DNA from: Chlorophyllum brunneum
Taxonomy: Eukaryota > Basidiomycota > Agaricomycetes > Agaricales > Agaricaceae
Assembly: GCA_963576785.1 (NCBI GenBank)
Contig: OY756139.1
Coordinates: 2,728,001-2,792,000, forward strand
Direction: 5' to 3'
DNA: 64,000 bases
The notes beneath the pieces were generated by a model. It was not told the origin of the DNA. It ran no database searches and saw only the letters and a program-made list of their open reading frames with translations. This document shows positions 1-11,723 of the stretch, piece after piece. The position numbers and the translations under genes were made by a program. The first letter of the stretch is position 1, and each line of letters begins with the position of its first letter.

Positions 1-2577
1 ATCCCAAACACCGAATATCCCAGCTCTCCAACCCTCACTACAGAGTTCCGATACCTCTTCACCCGATATCCTCTCTACTCCTTTGGACCCCAATTCCGAT
101 GTCCACATGCCCGAAATCAATTCGCAAGTCGACCAATCGAACATCTCACTCCCGCAAATGCAATCACTACCATCGCCACCGATCCTCCAACAACCCCAAC
201 CGCAAATCCCATCACCCCTGATTCAACCTACACCCGCAATGATGCTTTCTCAAGTCCAGGGATCAGCGCCCATGCCATTTTTGTTCTTTGAACCTAACCA
301 AGGTACCCAAAATCTAGCTGCGATGCAGATGCCAACCATACACCGACTTATACCAAATATGGGTCCTACATTTGGTGGTATCGAGGTGACAGTTCTCGGG
401 GCTAATTTCCATGCAAATTTAAACTTGAGGTGTATATTTGGAGAGCTGGTGGCGAGTTCGACGCAGAGGTGGAGTGATAATACCTTGGTGTGCGTTCTAC
501 CCCCACGGGCTCAACCTGGAGTTGTGGCGGTGTGGTTTGAGGGGATGCTCGAGCATTCAAGTACACCACCATCGTTGTTTACTTACTCGGATGAGTCTGA
601 TCGAGCTTTGTGCGTCTTCTGACAATTTTCTCCCCAAATCGTACCCCCACGTACTAATTATTTGCGGCAGGATGGAGCTGGCACTCCAAGTAGTTGGACT
701 CAAGATGACCGGTAAAATCGAGGATGCGAAGAACGTCGCTATGAGGATCGTTGGTGGAAATACCGGAAACGAGGGTTCGGATTCTCGTGGTAACACCTCT
801 AACCTCATGCAACTCGCTTCAACATCTCCTGGGTCAACGGCGTTCACCAGGGACCTGCGTTCCCTACTCTTTATCCGCGCAGGCGAAACAGAGAATTTTG
901 AGAGTACAGTCGTCGATTTCCTCGGTATCCTTGACACGCCTCTCGAAGCAGGATTTGCACCAAGTGCCATTCCCACAGCAGAAGCCGTCTCGTATCCTAC
1001 AGCAACAGGACAGACGCTTTTACATTTGGCAGCTTTTATGAAGCTTCCTGCACTGGTGCAATTTTTGGTGAAGCATGGTGCCGATATTGATACGAGGGAC
1101 CGGAATGGATTCACCCCGTTACATTTTGCGGCACTCGCGATGAGTGAGGAGTGTGCGAATATTCTTGTATTAGCTGGGGCGGACCGGGAGATTGTGAATT
1201 CATTGGGGAAGACGGCAGAGGAGATTACAACGCCTGGGTTCTTTGATAACATCACCCCTGTTGGCCGCGGATATCGCGGGGACAGTGATGACGGCGGGGA
1301 TGGAGATGTTGAATCGGAGATGGAACAGGATGAAGATGAGGATGAAGAGGCTGAATGGGGCGATGGGGAGGAAGATGGAGAGGATGAAGCGAAAATTAGG
1401 AGGCTAATGAGGAGACGAGTGTCGAAGAGGAAAAATGCTTCTGGCCGTGGGACGCCAAGACGCTCTGTCGATATTTCGAGAGCGGTGACACCACCTGTAC
1501 CACCACCCTTCTCAGAAAAAAAGACGGACAGTCCGAAGGGCGGTAGTGACACTGTTGAGGATTTGACGTCAACCTTGCCCTTGCCAAACGAGAAAGCTGT
1601 TGTGGACGTGAAGCAGGCGGCGTCCTTTGTCGAGGTTATTCAACGAACTTTAGCCCAACTGCCTCCTGCGGCTGGCATCATCCCTAACCTTCCCAACCTT
1701 CCCAAACCTCAACTTCCTGGCTTCCCGAACCTACCAGACTTTGGTGGTATGCCATGGAATTCACTGCCCCAGATCCCTATGGTATTCCCTGTCTTCGTAC
1801 CTACACCAGCATGGCCTTCATTCCTTGGAGGGAGTGATGAGAGTGGAACGGAGAAAGGTAGCAAGAACGATGAGCAGATGAGACCGAAAACAGGAGAAGG
1901 TGTGAGTGCTGCAGAGACTAAACCACCGAACGCGGGAGAGTGGAAGGCTGTTTGGGAGAAATGGCTTGCGTTGGCAATTGCCACCACTGCTAGGCAGCAC
2001 CAGCAAGGACAGGCACAGGAAATTGAGGATGTGCCTCCACCGAAGTATACGCCTCGGGCAGAGGATGTTCTCGCAGATGCGGAGTCTCACAAGGGTAAGG
2101 GTAAAGCTAGAGCTCCTTCACCCGTTCCTACTGCTCCTACCGAGGAGACAACTCACGAGCATGAAGTGGAATTGTTACCTGATGTACCCGTCGTGACTTC
2201 GTCTCCCGGTCCGTCGAGGTCGCACACACACCCCGTAGGTTATGATGATACACCCGTACCCGCCGAGGAGGTTGAGGCGTATACGTATCAACCTCCTGTT
2301 AAACAGAAACAGAAACACAAGAAACGTGAGCCCCGCTTCCACTCAACCTATCGAATGTCTGACTGAAAGGTTTTGCAGATGATCGTATGTTGCTAGTGTT
2401 CTGGCTCCCTATTCTTTTATGTGAGTTGAATCTTCTGCGTTACACCTGAATCTATCTGACTTGATCCCGGCCGTTATAGTGTCAATGATTTGGGCATTTC
2501 ATAACGGTTTGCGTTTCGCATACTCTACACTTCGTACTGCTCTGCCTCTGAAGGCATATGTGCGTGGAAACGCATGA
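1..2577 (+). CDS. MGA2: Mga2/Spt23-type membrane-tethered transcription factor (5'-partial)
   Basis: The 5' end lies outside the window; the frame is open from base 2. Traced exons are 1-609, 671-2325, 2379-2420 and 2480-2577. In order, the protein shows a Pro/Gln-rich region, an IPT/TIG domain (MGPTFGGIEVTVLGANF), two or more ankyrin repeats (TGQTLLHLAAFMKLPALVQF and GFTPLHFAAL), an acidic stretch, a Pro/Leu-rich segment (IPNLPNLPKPQLPGFPNLP), and a C-terminal transmembrane segment (MLLVFWLPILL joined to LSMIWAFHNGL). This IPT-ANK-TM order is that of yeast Mga2/Spt23, ER-anchored precursors that are cleaved by the ubiquitin-proteasome system and then activate fatty-acid desaturase genes. By inference this protein senses membrane lipids in the same way. 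The membrane anchor is encoded by the last two small exons. If the intron at 2326-2378 is retained, the frame stops at 2364-2366, before the anchor. Confidence 0.9.
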
Positions 2578-3190
2578 TGGATCGTGTATCGTATCACTAC
2601 CTACAGTTTCCTTTCGTATCTGCTTTGTGGTTTTTTGTTTTTGTTTTTTTCATGCCGATATTTCAATTTTTGGGTAAATTGTGGAATGATATCCTCCACT
2701 TCTCCTTCGTATGCTCTATCCCTGTTTACCTTCACAAACTTAACTTTTCTGTTGAATGGGTTGTCTGTCCTGATTTACCTTTCCTGGTTTACATATTGTA
2801 TATCACACTTTTCAATTAGGTAGACCTTCTCATCTCTCTTTTGCGTTCCACCCTTTTATGCCATTCGTATTCATAATCTATGCCGCCTGTTGAACGCTGG
2901 AGTGTACTCTACCTCCCCAGTATTTGTATCTGTAATTTTGTTGTGATAGGGAATATGAATGGGTTTGAATTCTTGAGAAGCCCACTTCTGATTATCCATT
3001 GGGACACAGAGAAGCCAGTAAAAAATGATCGATCATATAGCGAAAATGCATCCGAAACAGGTTGAGTTATTGAACGAGTCACCTGAAACTTCTACTAGTG
3101 CCCTATTACTACAAGCACCGTACGTTACTGTCAAGCCCAAAAATCCGAATGACCAGACATGAGTACACACAAGAAAGCCCAAGAATATAG
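2578..3190. other. Intergenic, between two convergent genes
   Basis: This stretch of 613 bases separates the stop codons of the Mga2-like gene (+) and the coiled-coil gene (-). It is T-rich in its first half (for example around 2630-2660), as expected for 3' UTR and polyadenylation sequence. I see no convincing coding sequence. Confidence 0.6.
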
Positions 3191-6100
3191 TTACGACCTT
3201 CTGGGAGGATCTTCAAGTCTATTCATAAGCGTTCCGCTTGAAATTCGTTGTTCGAGTGAGGATTGGCTCTGTCCACCCAAAGGACCACCTCTTCCACGCT
3301 TTCCACGTCCTCTCCCGGGTCTTGTTGGCGGAGCACCCAAGCTCCGTAGATCCGTGAATCGATCAATCAAGTCGGGCCGTGAGGGCTTGAGTTCACGAGG
3401 GGGCGAAGAGGGCCGGTAGGTATCATCACCAATTTGTCCAAGTCTTGCGTACAAAGGAGGACGATCTCGACGTTCAATAGGACTAGGAGACCGAGGGGAG
3501 GGTCGACGGCTACGACGTGGAGAAGGGCTGCGAGAATGTCTCCTGAAAGGTGGTCTTCTGTCATCGTAGTCACGATAGTCACGGATGACGGGAACCGGGG
3601 AGTGGTCTCGCGATCTCTTCCTTCCAGTAAGAGTCGGGGAGCGCGAACGTTCAGTAAAGTTTGGCCTGTAAGCGTTTGTACCCCTGGGCGGAGAACGTGC
3701 TGGTGGCGGAGGCGAGTAGTGATCCCAGTGCGCAGATGCAGACTTTGAGGGTTCTAGGCGACCGCGATACGGTGGCTGAGGTGCTGGTACTGGTACTGGA
3801 GGCTGTGACGGATGTGGTGCATGGTTATCCGAACTACCATCTGAAGGTATTTCGATAGGGGAGGGTTGTGGGGCCAACGTATCTGGGCCCATTCGGAATG
3901 GCGACTCAGAACGGGTGTGTGCAGTTGTTGAGACTGGTACTGGCTGTTGGAGAAGGTCATTCCGTAGCTCAGGACAGCTATTCTGCGGGCTCGAAGAGGA
4001 TTTCCATCTACTGGTCAACTGCGCTTGGGATGAATCTTTTGGTGCTTGCTGCTGTTGTGACTGCTGAGGATGATTACGAGCTGCAACGTCAATCAAGGAT
4101 GAGGATGAGATACGACGGTCAAGGATTGTGCTAGTGTGCGAACCGTTCATTGGCTTAGCCGGTAAAAGATGTGTGGGTTGGCTAGCGACAGGAGCCAGGG
4201 TAATGGGTGGTAGAGTCTGCAGAGCATGGTGAGGCGCCGTATGTCGGTGTTCGACGTTCCGGACAGCTTGCGGTTGGCTAGGGTGCGGCCGTACAGAAGC
4301 TTCCTCGGTACCGGTCGATCCGGATGGATACAAAAGCGTAGAGTCATCTTGAACAGGTTCAGACTTAACTGCGATCGCGTTCAAAGTCGGTAGGTTAAGA
4401 GCGTCCACAATGTGTTTGAGATTAGCGACCTGGGCTTGGGGTGAAGGTTTCAGGGTTTCTCTGTATGGGACGTTTCCACTGTCACCTGAGTGTCGATACA
4501 CGGACATTGTAGATCGAGAGATTGGGACATGTGGAGGAAGTGGTGGAGTAGAGTCGATTGGCGAAAAGTGGGCAACCGGTGGGAGACTGACTTGACGATT
4601 AGAAGGAGTCACTGGTTGCGGGGGACCCATTGATGATTGTTGTCCAATTGCCGGCACATACTGAGAACTCTGGAAGGCCATATTCCTCGCGCTAGGTGAG
4701 GTAGCGATCGTCCCGGTCCTAGTACCTTGATCCTTTGGAAGAACTTGGTGAGTCAAGGAGGGAACAGTTGATAGCGAGTGAGAGTCCAGGGGCGAAAGAG
4801 GATGATCGTTGGAATTAGGAATAGGAAGTGGCATGGTCGAGTTCACTACGAGAGTGGGGGCACCTGGGCTCGAGTCAAGGCTCATCTCACTGGTCGCATC
4901 CAAAGAGGTGTGGAGCCGATGTCCGCGTTGAGCCAGTATTTGCTGGGCGCGATCAGCCATACTCTTATTCTTCTCGGCCTGAATCTGCTGACGTCGTATC
5001 TCTTGCTCCTGGAACAACATGTCCTGATGCTCACGTTCAGCCTTCATTCGAGACTGTTCCTCTAACAATCTCCGCTCCCTATCCTGCTCTTCTTGGAATT
5101 TACGACGTTTTTCCCCTGCGGCCTGTTGTCCGGCCCTCTCCTGTGCCTCTCTTTGCTGGTTCAGAAAAGCGGGCCGTTTCTTTTCCTCCTCTGCTTGTGC
5201 TTTCCTCTGCGTTTCAGCATATTCCTCTGCTTTTCGTCGGCCTTCGGCGACCTGGCGAGCTGCCGGGGCGGAGACAGCTTCACGAGCCTTCTCGGCCTCT
5301 GCTCTTTTGCGCGCCAACTTCCCAGCCTCCTCCTCTCTTTGTACCTTTTCGCGTGCTTTTATCTCCTCTTCCACACGGGCCTTCCTCTCAGCCTCTTTAC
5401 GCGTAATAATCTCCTTCCACTTCTGCTCCTCCCGTTTTCGTTCCTCTTCTCGCCTCTCTATTTCCTTCCTCTCCATATTTTCCCTCCTCTGCTCCTCTTC
5501 CTTCCTCCTCTTCTCGTCTTCCAGTCGTTGTTGCTCTAGCTCCAAAGGTGATGCAGCCCGGGACTCGGCCTCAGCAGAATGTCGTTTCTGCTCAAGCTTT
5601 TTTCGTAAATCGGCTTGTCGTTGACTGAGATTGGATAAGGGTACATGGGAGGATGGGGGTTGGGGTAACTGGGATCCTGCCCGTTCCGCCTTGACGTCCA
5701 CCTCGGGCGTAGTCGAGAAGAATAATGGCTGTCTTGGTACTGGGGCTCGAACTGGGACCGAAATTGAGGTAGAAACAGATGGCCCTAATTGAGCAGTCGT
5801 TGGTGAACTGCTCAAAGGAAAAGTAGGTTGGGCAGATGCCTTCGCAAGCTCTGCCTTTTGCTTCCTGAGCTTGAATTGTTGTATTCTTCTAACTCGCAAG
5901 GCGGCTTCATCAGCTTCTTGATGGCTGATCCAGTCGCCCACAGCTTGGATCAGCTCACGGACCTCATTGGCATCGGTAGTACGCTGCTGATTGGCTTCCT
6001 TGGATGATACACGGTCAAGCTCAGCCTTCGCACCATCTGCTATCCCTTTAGCCTGTTCTGCGGCTTCGAGTATAGTCTCTGCAGCCGCCACACCCTTTTG

Positions 6101-6967
6101 TGCAGCGTGCATTATGTCTTGTGAAAAGCTGTGAAGACAGCGCGCCTCAGCATAGACTTTGTCCGTCCGCTGCTGGGCCGATTTGGTGAGTAAGATGGCA
6201 GATGCGAGATTAGGCGGGTTGACTTTGGTGAGCACAGCCTGAAGGCGTGATTGAATTTGACGTAAGGGTTCATACTTGCGCGTGTGGGGTGGGACAGAGG
6301 GACGCTCAGGAGTATGGGTAGGTTGAACATCTAACATAGGGTGGTCGACTATGCTACTGGGACCAGGACTGGCAGAGGGATAACCTAGCTGCATATGTCC
6401 TAACATGTCGATGGAAGTTGAGCGCCCAGAATCTGCGAGAGGTGACGTAAGCACGGGAAATCGAGTGGCGGGATTGGGATCGGGATTGGACGAGGATGCG
6501 ATTAAAGCAGAAGAGTCTTTGGGGAGGAGTGTGCTCTCTGATGCACCAAAAGGGAGATGTGAGACATGTGTGGACGGGGTAGATTTCGCCACCGGAAACT
6601 GAAAAGATCCACCCGGTGCTTGGTTTAGGGGTTTATCACCGACGGAGACGCCATTGGCAAAGGTGGCGTTCGGTTCTATCAAAGGCTGCAACAACGGAGG
6701 CCGAGTTCTTGGGACAATATCCTGTACAATGCTCCGATACCGTTGCCCGACCTCTGGAGACATAGATGTGTGCTCGTCTACCACATGTTCTCGTGCCGGA
6801 TCCGGCTCTGAAAAACGCTTGAGTAGACCAGGCTGTTGGCCAATTGACTGAAACCTAAACTCTGCAAAGTTGGGCGGAGGAGGAATCTGCAAGTGAGCTT
6901 GCGGAGACGACGACGCGGTGGGAAGATTGAGGAGAGAAGTGGGTAGACCGAAACCCGTGCCAGCCAT
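3191..6967 (-). CDS. Large coiled-coil, RS/RGG-tailed protein of unknown function
   Basis: This is a single uninterrupted reading frame of about 1258 residues, starting at the ATG at 6965-6967 (MAGTGFGLPTSLL). The frame is open a little further upstream but contains no other ATG. The N-terminal part is Pro/Ser-rich and looks disordered. Next comes a predicted helical segment (NLASAILLTKSAQQRTDKVY) and then a very long charged coiled coil rich in Glu, Lys and Arg over roughly residues 480-700. A low-complexity Ser/Pro/Gln region follows. The C-terminus has RS-dipeptide stretches (RRHSRSPSPRRSRRPSPRSP) and an RGG-like motif (GRGRGKRGRGG), features often found in nuclear RNA-associated proteins. 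I recognise no catalytic domain. A nuclear or RNP role is inference only. It is divergent from the Nup50 gene, with start codons 184 bp apart. Confidence 0.8.
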   Translation of the reverse strand: MAGTGFGLPTSLLNLPTASSSPQAHLQIPPPPNFAEFRFQSIGQQPGLLKRFSEPDPAREHVVDEHTSMSPEVGQRYRSIVQDIVPRTRPPLLQPLIEPNATFANGVSVGDKPLNQAPGGSFQFPVAKSTPSTHVSHLPFGASESTLLPKDSSALIASSSNPDPNPATRFPVLTSPLADSGRSTSIDMLGHMQLGYPSASPGPSSIVDHPMLDVQPTHTPERPSVPPHTRKYEPLRQIQSRLQAVLTKVNPPNLASAILLTKSAQQRTDKVYAEARCLHSFSQDIMHAAQKGVAAAETILEAAEQAKGIADGAKAELDRVSSKEANQQRTTDANEVRELIQAVGDWISHQEADEAALRVRRIQQFKLRKQKAELAKASAQPTFPLSSSPTTAQLGPSVSTSISVPVRAPVPRQPLFFSTTPEVDVKAERAGSQLPQPPSSHVPLSNLSQRQADLRKKLEQKRHSAEAESRAASPLELEQQRLEDEKRRKEEEQRRENMERKEIERREEERKREEQKWKEIITRKEAERKARVEEEIKAREKVQREEEAGKLARKRAEAEKAREAVSAPAARQVAEGRRKAEEYAETQRKAQAEEEKKRPAFLNQQREAQERAGQQAAGEKRRKFQEEQDRERRLLEEQSRMKAEREHQDMLFQEQEIRRQQIQAEKNKSMADRAQQILAQRGHRLHTSLDATSEMSLDSSPGAPTLVVNSTMPLPIPNSNDHPLSPLDSHSLSTVPSLTHQVLPKDQGTRTGTIATSPSARNMAFQSSQYVPAIGQQSSMGPPQPVTPSNRQVSLPPVAHFSPIDSTPPLPPHVPISRSTMSVYRHSGDSGNVPYRETLKPSPQAQVANLKHIVDALNLPTLNAIAVKSEPVQDDSTLLYPSGSTGTEEASVRPHPSQPQAVRNVEHRHTAPHHALQTLPPITLAPVASQPTHLLPAKPMNGSHTSTILDRRISSSSLIDVAARNHPQQSQQQQAPKDSSQAQLTSRWKSSSSPQNSCPELRNDLLQQPVPVSTTAHTRSESPFRMGPDTLAPQPSPIEIPSDGSSDNHAPHPSQPPVPVPAPQPPYRGRLEPSKSASAHWDHYSPPPPARSPPRGTNAYRPNFTERSRSPTLTGRKRSRDHSPVPVIRDYRDYDDRRPPFRRHSRSPSPRRSRRPSPRSPSPIERRDRPPLYARLGQIGDDTYRPSSPPRELKPSRPDLIDRFTDLRSLGAPPTRPGRGRGKRGRGGPLGGQSQSSLEQRISSGTLMNRLEDPPRRS

Positions 6968-7151
6968 GGAGAGGAAGAGAAAAGGGAAGAGAGTGTTCTG
7001 CAGGTGTGCTGCTTTATTAGGTACGCGCAAAGGAGGTCCTGTTGTTTGGCCCTGTTATGCCGAGAGGGCGTAGATCAGGGTTGTGGTCTTGTACTTTCAA
7101 CAACCACCCGTTCCCTATTCTCCGTTATCCCGTGTACACCACCCCGGTACT

Positions 7152-9248
7152 ATGAAACGTGGTGCAGAAAAGCAAATATCTAAAGATGACCGCTCCGACG
7201 GCGAGGAACAGGTGCGCAGACCATCACACGTTCCTGGCGTGTCTGACGCGTTATTCAGGACGAGAATCCGCAGGTAGGCTTCAGGAAGGCCGACGAATCA
7301 GTTCTAGCAGCAAGAAAGTATGTATTCATCATAAACCCCGACGTCTGCGCATTCACCATTGCCAGGATTCGTGGCCTTCCAAAGCGAGCCTCAGTCGCGT
7401 CCATTCCTGCACCAGCTCCTCAAGTGCGTTCTGCTGGGCTGAGAGCAGTTTGTTGTGCTGATAATTATAACAGACAGGAACTACAGGAACCCAAAAATTT
7501 AACGGATTCTCTGGCTTCGCCAATAGTAGCTCTTTCTCAGCTTTCTCACCAACTACAACATCTACGACCACATCAGGGACGAATCTATTCCCTTCTACTA
7601 CTCCCAGTCTATTCCCCTCATCCGCCGCTGCTACGAGTACGGCCAAATCATTGACGTCCCTTCTCGCATCTTCACCCAATCCCCCCGCCCCTCTCACCCC
7701 ACCTTCTGGATCTCCCTTCACCAAACCTGCTGCTGCTTCGTTGTCTGCGCCATCTCCAGCCGCGACACCCGCTTCTACACAAAAAAATAGCGCTGTAGAT
7801 CCGACAGAGTTCAAATACTACACCTCACTACGAGGCCTCAATGAATCACTACGCACTGCAGTTGGAAAGGCCATTGACGATGACCCCTTCACTGATGTAA
7901 CAGTCTTCCTTGAACGATACAAATCCTTACGGGCGGATATCCAGAAAGATTTTAACGACAAGGCCACCTCTTCTGCTATGCATTCCGCCACTTCAATACC
8001 GTCATCCGTGACGAATACCTTCTCCATGCCTGCACCTCCTAGTGGAGGATTCACATTCGCTGGGGCGAAGACCACATTCCCCACCGATACCAAGCCGACC
8101 ACTACCGCAGCTCCAGGAAGCGGATTTACCCCAAGTGCTCCTATTCCCAGCGGCGGCTTTACCTTTGGTGGAGAATCTAAGCCCACCAAGCCCTCCGTAT
8201 TCGGCGCCGCCAGAAGCATGTCAAAAAAACAAGAGCCGCCCACATCCACCCTTCCATTCCCATTTGGCTCCAAACCGTCTGAAGAAAAGAAAGGCACATC
8301 CATTTCCTTCCCAATCTTCGGCTCCAAACCCACCGAAGATAACAAAGAGTTAGCTTTATCTACCACTTCTACTTCCCTCACTAGCAGCAATACTGTACCA
8401 AAACCCAGCAGCTCGTTGTGGGTCACCAAACCCGACTCCTCTTCCACACTCAGCATCAGCGATAAGGACAAAGCTGATGAAAAACCCAAATTGCTCACCT
8501 TCGGCTACTCCTCGATCGCAACTACACCCGCTTCGTCATTCACATTTGGTGTCACAAGCACGTCAGCTCCAGCGCTAAACACATCCAGCAATACACCACC
8601 ATCTCGTTTTGCCGGATTCGGAGGGTTTGGCAAACCTACAACGACCGCCACATCCAGTTTCGGCTTCAGCCCAACACTGACAACGCCCACACCGCCTCTC
8701 GCCATAACCACTTCTGGTTCCAGTGTTGGTGCAGACACAGCTTCAAATTCATCAGGAGATGCAGCGGCAGACGATGTACCCAAAAAAAATGCAGCTGAAA
8801 GCTTCGCCCTGAACGCAGATAACAAACATGATCAAGAAGGCGCTGGCGAAGAGGATGAGGAAACCATGCACGCTGTAAAATTGAAGGCGTATGCTTTGAA
8901 AGATGATAAGGGGACGAAGAATTGGGTTGAGATGGGTTATGGCGTGTTGAGGATTAAAAAGCACAAGGAGACAGGTTTACAGAGAGTGCTACTCAGAAGT
9001 AGTAGTACGGGTCAGATTCTGATTGTGAGCCCCACCTTTCTTGAACCCGGACAAGGAGTACCAACTTTGAGACATAGAACTTCACATTTCATTCTGCGCT
9101 TAAACCCGCTCAGAAGGGAAAGAACGTCACTTTCCTTGGACATGATGCGGAGGGTATCTCCAAGATGTACAATCTCAAGACCCAAACTGAGGCTCAAGCC
9201 CTGGAGCTCAAAGCCACTCTTATCAGGGAGATTGATGCTAAAGAATGA
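7152..9248 (+). CDS. NUP50: Nup50/Nup2-type FG nucleoporin with Ran-binding domain
   Basis: The five traced exons are 7152-7211, 7259-7317, 7366-7423, 7474-9024 and 9078-9248, giving 632 residues. The N-terminus (MKRGAEKQISKDD, then GFRKADESVLAARK and IRGLPKR) matches the Nup50 importin-alpha-binding module. The middle holds dispersed FG-type repeats (FTFAG, FTFGG, FPFGS, FPIFGS, FTFGV, FGGFGK, FGFSP). The C-terminus from about HAVKLKAYALKDDKGTKNW to the end is a RanBP1-like domain (NWVEMGYGVLRIKKHKETG, GQILI, NFTFHSAL, KNVTFLGHDAEG). Known family role: a mobile nucleoporin that helps recycle importin-alpha and assists Ran-dependent transport at the nuclear basket. The spacing of the N-terminal motifs supports the three small first exons. 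Confidence 0.93.
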
Positions 9249-9561
9249 TCCTCATAGACCCCTTCCCTCATCGAAGCCACCCAGACGCACTTGATTTCTG
9301 TTATATCTTGCATCAACCCGGACTACTGTAGGTATCCGGTTTCTCACTCGCATTCATCATGCTTTCGTCTATATATCTCAAAGCACAATACATGCCCTTG
9401 CGTAAACACTTCTGTCTCTTTGCATTCGGCCACACTTCGTAATCGTCGAACAGAAGATGAGCACACATCTGATCTAATGTGAATTTCGACTATATTCAGG
9501 TCCAGAATATCGAAAGAAGTATGTGTACAGTGTATTGTAATTATCCGTCGTCAGGGGGGGT
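9249..9561. other. Intergenic, convergent 3' ends
   Basis: These 313 bases lie between the stop codons of the Nup50 gene (+) and the Gyp1 gene (-). No coding sequence or RNA gene is recognised; the stretch is presumably 3' UTR of both genes. Confidence 0.6.
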
Positions 9562-11723
9562 TCACTTGGCAGCACTAAAGTGACTTTGGGCATTGTGCCA
9601 TATTGAGTTGAGTACGAATGCTTCGCTCAAAAGCATCTCTATCTCGTGATCGCCCCAATCTTGAGTCGGTAAGGATTGAAGGAACATGATGATGCCCTGG
9701 ATATCCTTGTCAGAAATAAATAAATAAAGGAAAGTGGGATGAGCCACACACCTGAAAATCCATTTGTCGAAGCTTTTCGCTCCATCGTACCAGGAACGCT
9801 GAGCAAACATATAGATGGAATTGTGAAAATGCATCAGGCCCCTCAGCCTGAGAAAGACAATGAGAAATGTGAACCAGGGCCTTAGTAAGAACTGCACCAG
9901 ATAAGTGTCCCACATTCTAATCGTGTTTTGGACACTAATCTCCCTCATCAACAAGCAGTTCATCCACCGAAATGCGAACTGCATAAATTCCACGTTTTGA
10001 GATTCCAGGTGAGCATGCAAAGGAGCTAGCGAGCAAATATCACTAGGGTTAAGACTGATACACCAGATTAATGTACCCACCGTCAATGCGCGCGACAAGC
10101 TCTGCCATCCTTTTGACACTTCGCACAATACCAGGCTGAGCAAAAATGTAGTTGTCCTGAATGCCGTCCAGCAGTCTTGAGAGGCACCAAAACGAGTCTG
10201 CCTCGATCGCGTCCAGGATCGTCTTAGGGAGGACAGAAGGATCAAAGTTTTCCGGATCCGAATCTAAATGACAATTGTCAAAGCTAGAACCAAAGAAAAA
10301 GAACACGGCGTACCAATATACGCAGAAAGGAAAACTTGGAAAAACGGTGTGGCGAGGTCATTAATGCCCTGTACATACCCGCTGGCAGGATGGCGAATGG
10401 CCCATACATACAATACCCTCTCCAGGCTCTACAAGATAAACCAAACCGAGTCAACAAAGCAGCCTGATACCAGACACACAAATACCCTCACCCTCTGAGT
10501 AGCAGCATGCATCCAAAGCCCTACACCCGGCCTCGTCCTCGGAACATCGATCTCGATTTGATGCCAAATCTGCTGATCGAGTCCTTCCCGACCCCGGGCG
10601 AAGGCTAGCTCGACCATTGAGATATATTCGCTACGTTTCCGAGCCAACGTGATGGTGCGCAATGAGGCTGGAAGGGGTAGATATCCCTAGAACCTCGTTC
10701 ATGAATTGCCAACGATAGAGATGGGCGAATAAAGAAGTTTGGAGGTTGAGGAGTGGAGTTGAAGAGGAGAGACGCACAAGGAGGAGTTGCCAGGCTAATG
10801 GGCGGAAATCTACGGGGATGCCGGCCCACGCCAATTTACGGAGTTCAGCTACGTGTGGGTAGAAATGAATAGATTGAGCGAATTGGATGAAGGAACACGC
10901 TGATGGACAGACGTACAAATGTTGACATCCTGGTTTGTTAGGCAGTCAAAGAACTTGTGTCGGCGGTTGGTGCGAATGGAGCGTTCTCGCATGAGCTTTT
11001 CCGACTTATCGTCTTGTGGTCCATTCGATGATTTTTGAGGCTGTCGAAATGCCATCGGAGACGTGTCACGTCGCTTTGAACGTTGCCTAATGCCAAGCAA
11101 GGGGTCTAGAAAAATGAAGAGCTGGTGGATGAGGGAATTTGCAGGCGCAGTAGACGAAGAGCAAGAGCATAACTACCATTTACAATCTCTTCTACATCCT
11201 CTCTCACCAATGCCGCCATCTGCTTAGATTGTGCACTTAGATGCATTGTAGAAGTTGCCGCCTGCTCGCCATTCTCGAAATCGGTTTCGAGTTCACCGAG
11301 AATCATGTCACCCTCAACATCAACATCAGGGACATTTTCGTCCTGGGTCTGGTTATTTATGCGCTCTCCTGACTGCTTGTGATCGCTGGATGTCCTGACA
11401 ATGGTCCAGCCATTCTGGCGCGGGGCAGCTTCCTCGATGGTTTTCGGAGTGGGATATGATCCTGAAGTTGACGGGTTGACATGGGTGTACGAGAACGCTA
11501 AAGTAGAAGAGGACGAAGCAGAGCTAGATCTCGGAACCTGCCTGGGTGCTGTGGGGGAGCCGGTGGCGACACGCTTGAAAGAGTTTGCGAGAGAGGCCTT
11601 GCGGGGCTCTTCAGAGTCTGAGCCGCTGTCCCAGGCGTCGTCCCAGTCTGTTGTGGAGGTAGAAGGAAAGTGGGAAGAGTGCACTGCGATGTGTGGCCTA
11701 GCAGGGGGTGATATTGGGTTCAT
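9562..11723 (-). CDS. GYP1: Rab GTPase-activating protein, Gyp1/TBC1D22 family
   Basis: The gene starts at the ATG at 11721-11723 (MNPISPPARP). The first exon, 11177-11723, encodes a disordered Ser-rich region, and about seven further exons follow. The TBC domain is complete and very close to Gyp1: ELRKLAWAGIPVDFRPLAWQ, GYLPLPASLRT, the arginine-finger motif IDVPRTRP, the glutamine-finger motif ASGYVQGINDL, SFWCLSRLLDGIQDNYIFAQ, MQFAFRWMNCLLMREI, TIRMWDTYL and FHLYVCSAFLVRWSEKL. Both catalytic fingers are present, so it should be active. In yeast, Gyp1 stimulates GTP hydrolysis by Ypt1/Rab1 at the Golgi. Introns are 45-70 nt with clear GT/AG borders, and the reading frame was followed across each. 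Confidence 0.93.

Noticed and set aside
557..1552. Long minus-strand open frame of 331 codons
   Set aside because: It lies antisense to the IPT/ankyrin exon, whose protein signature is unmistakable; the opposite frame is Ser-rich with no domain and arises from codon composition.
4828..5539. Plus-strand frames of 148-192 codons, hydrophobic (Phe/Leu/Ser)
   Set aside because: They are antisense to the Glu/Lys/Arg-rich coiled coil; GAG and AAG codons read backwards give Leu, Phe and Ser runs.
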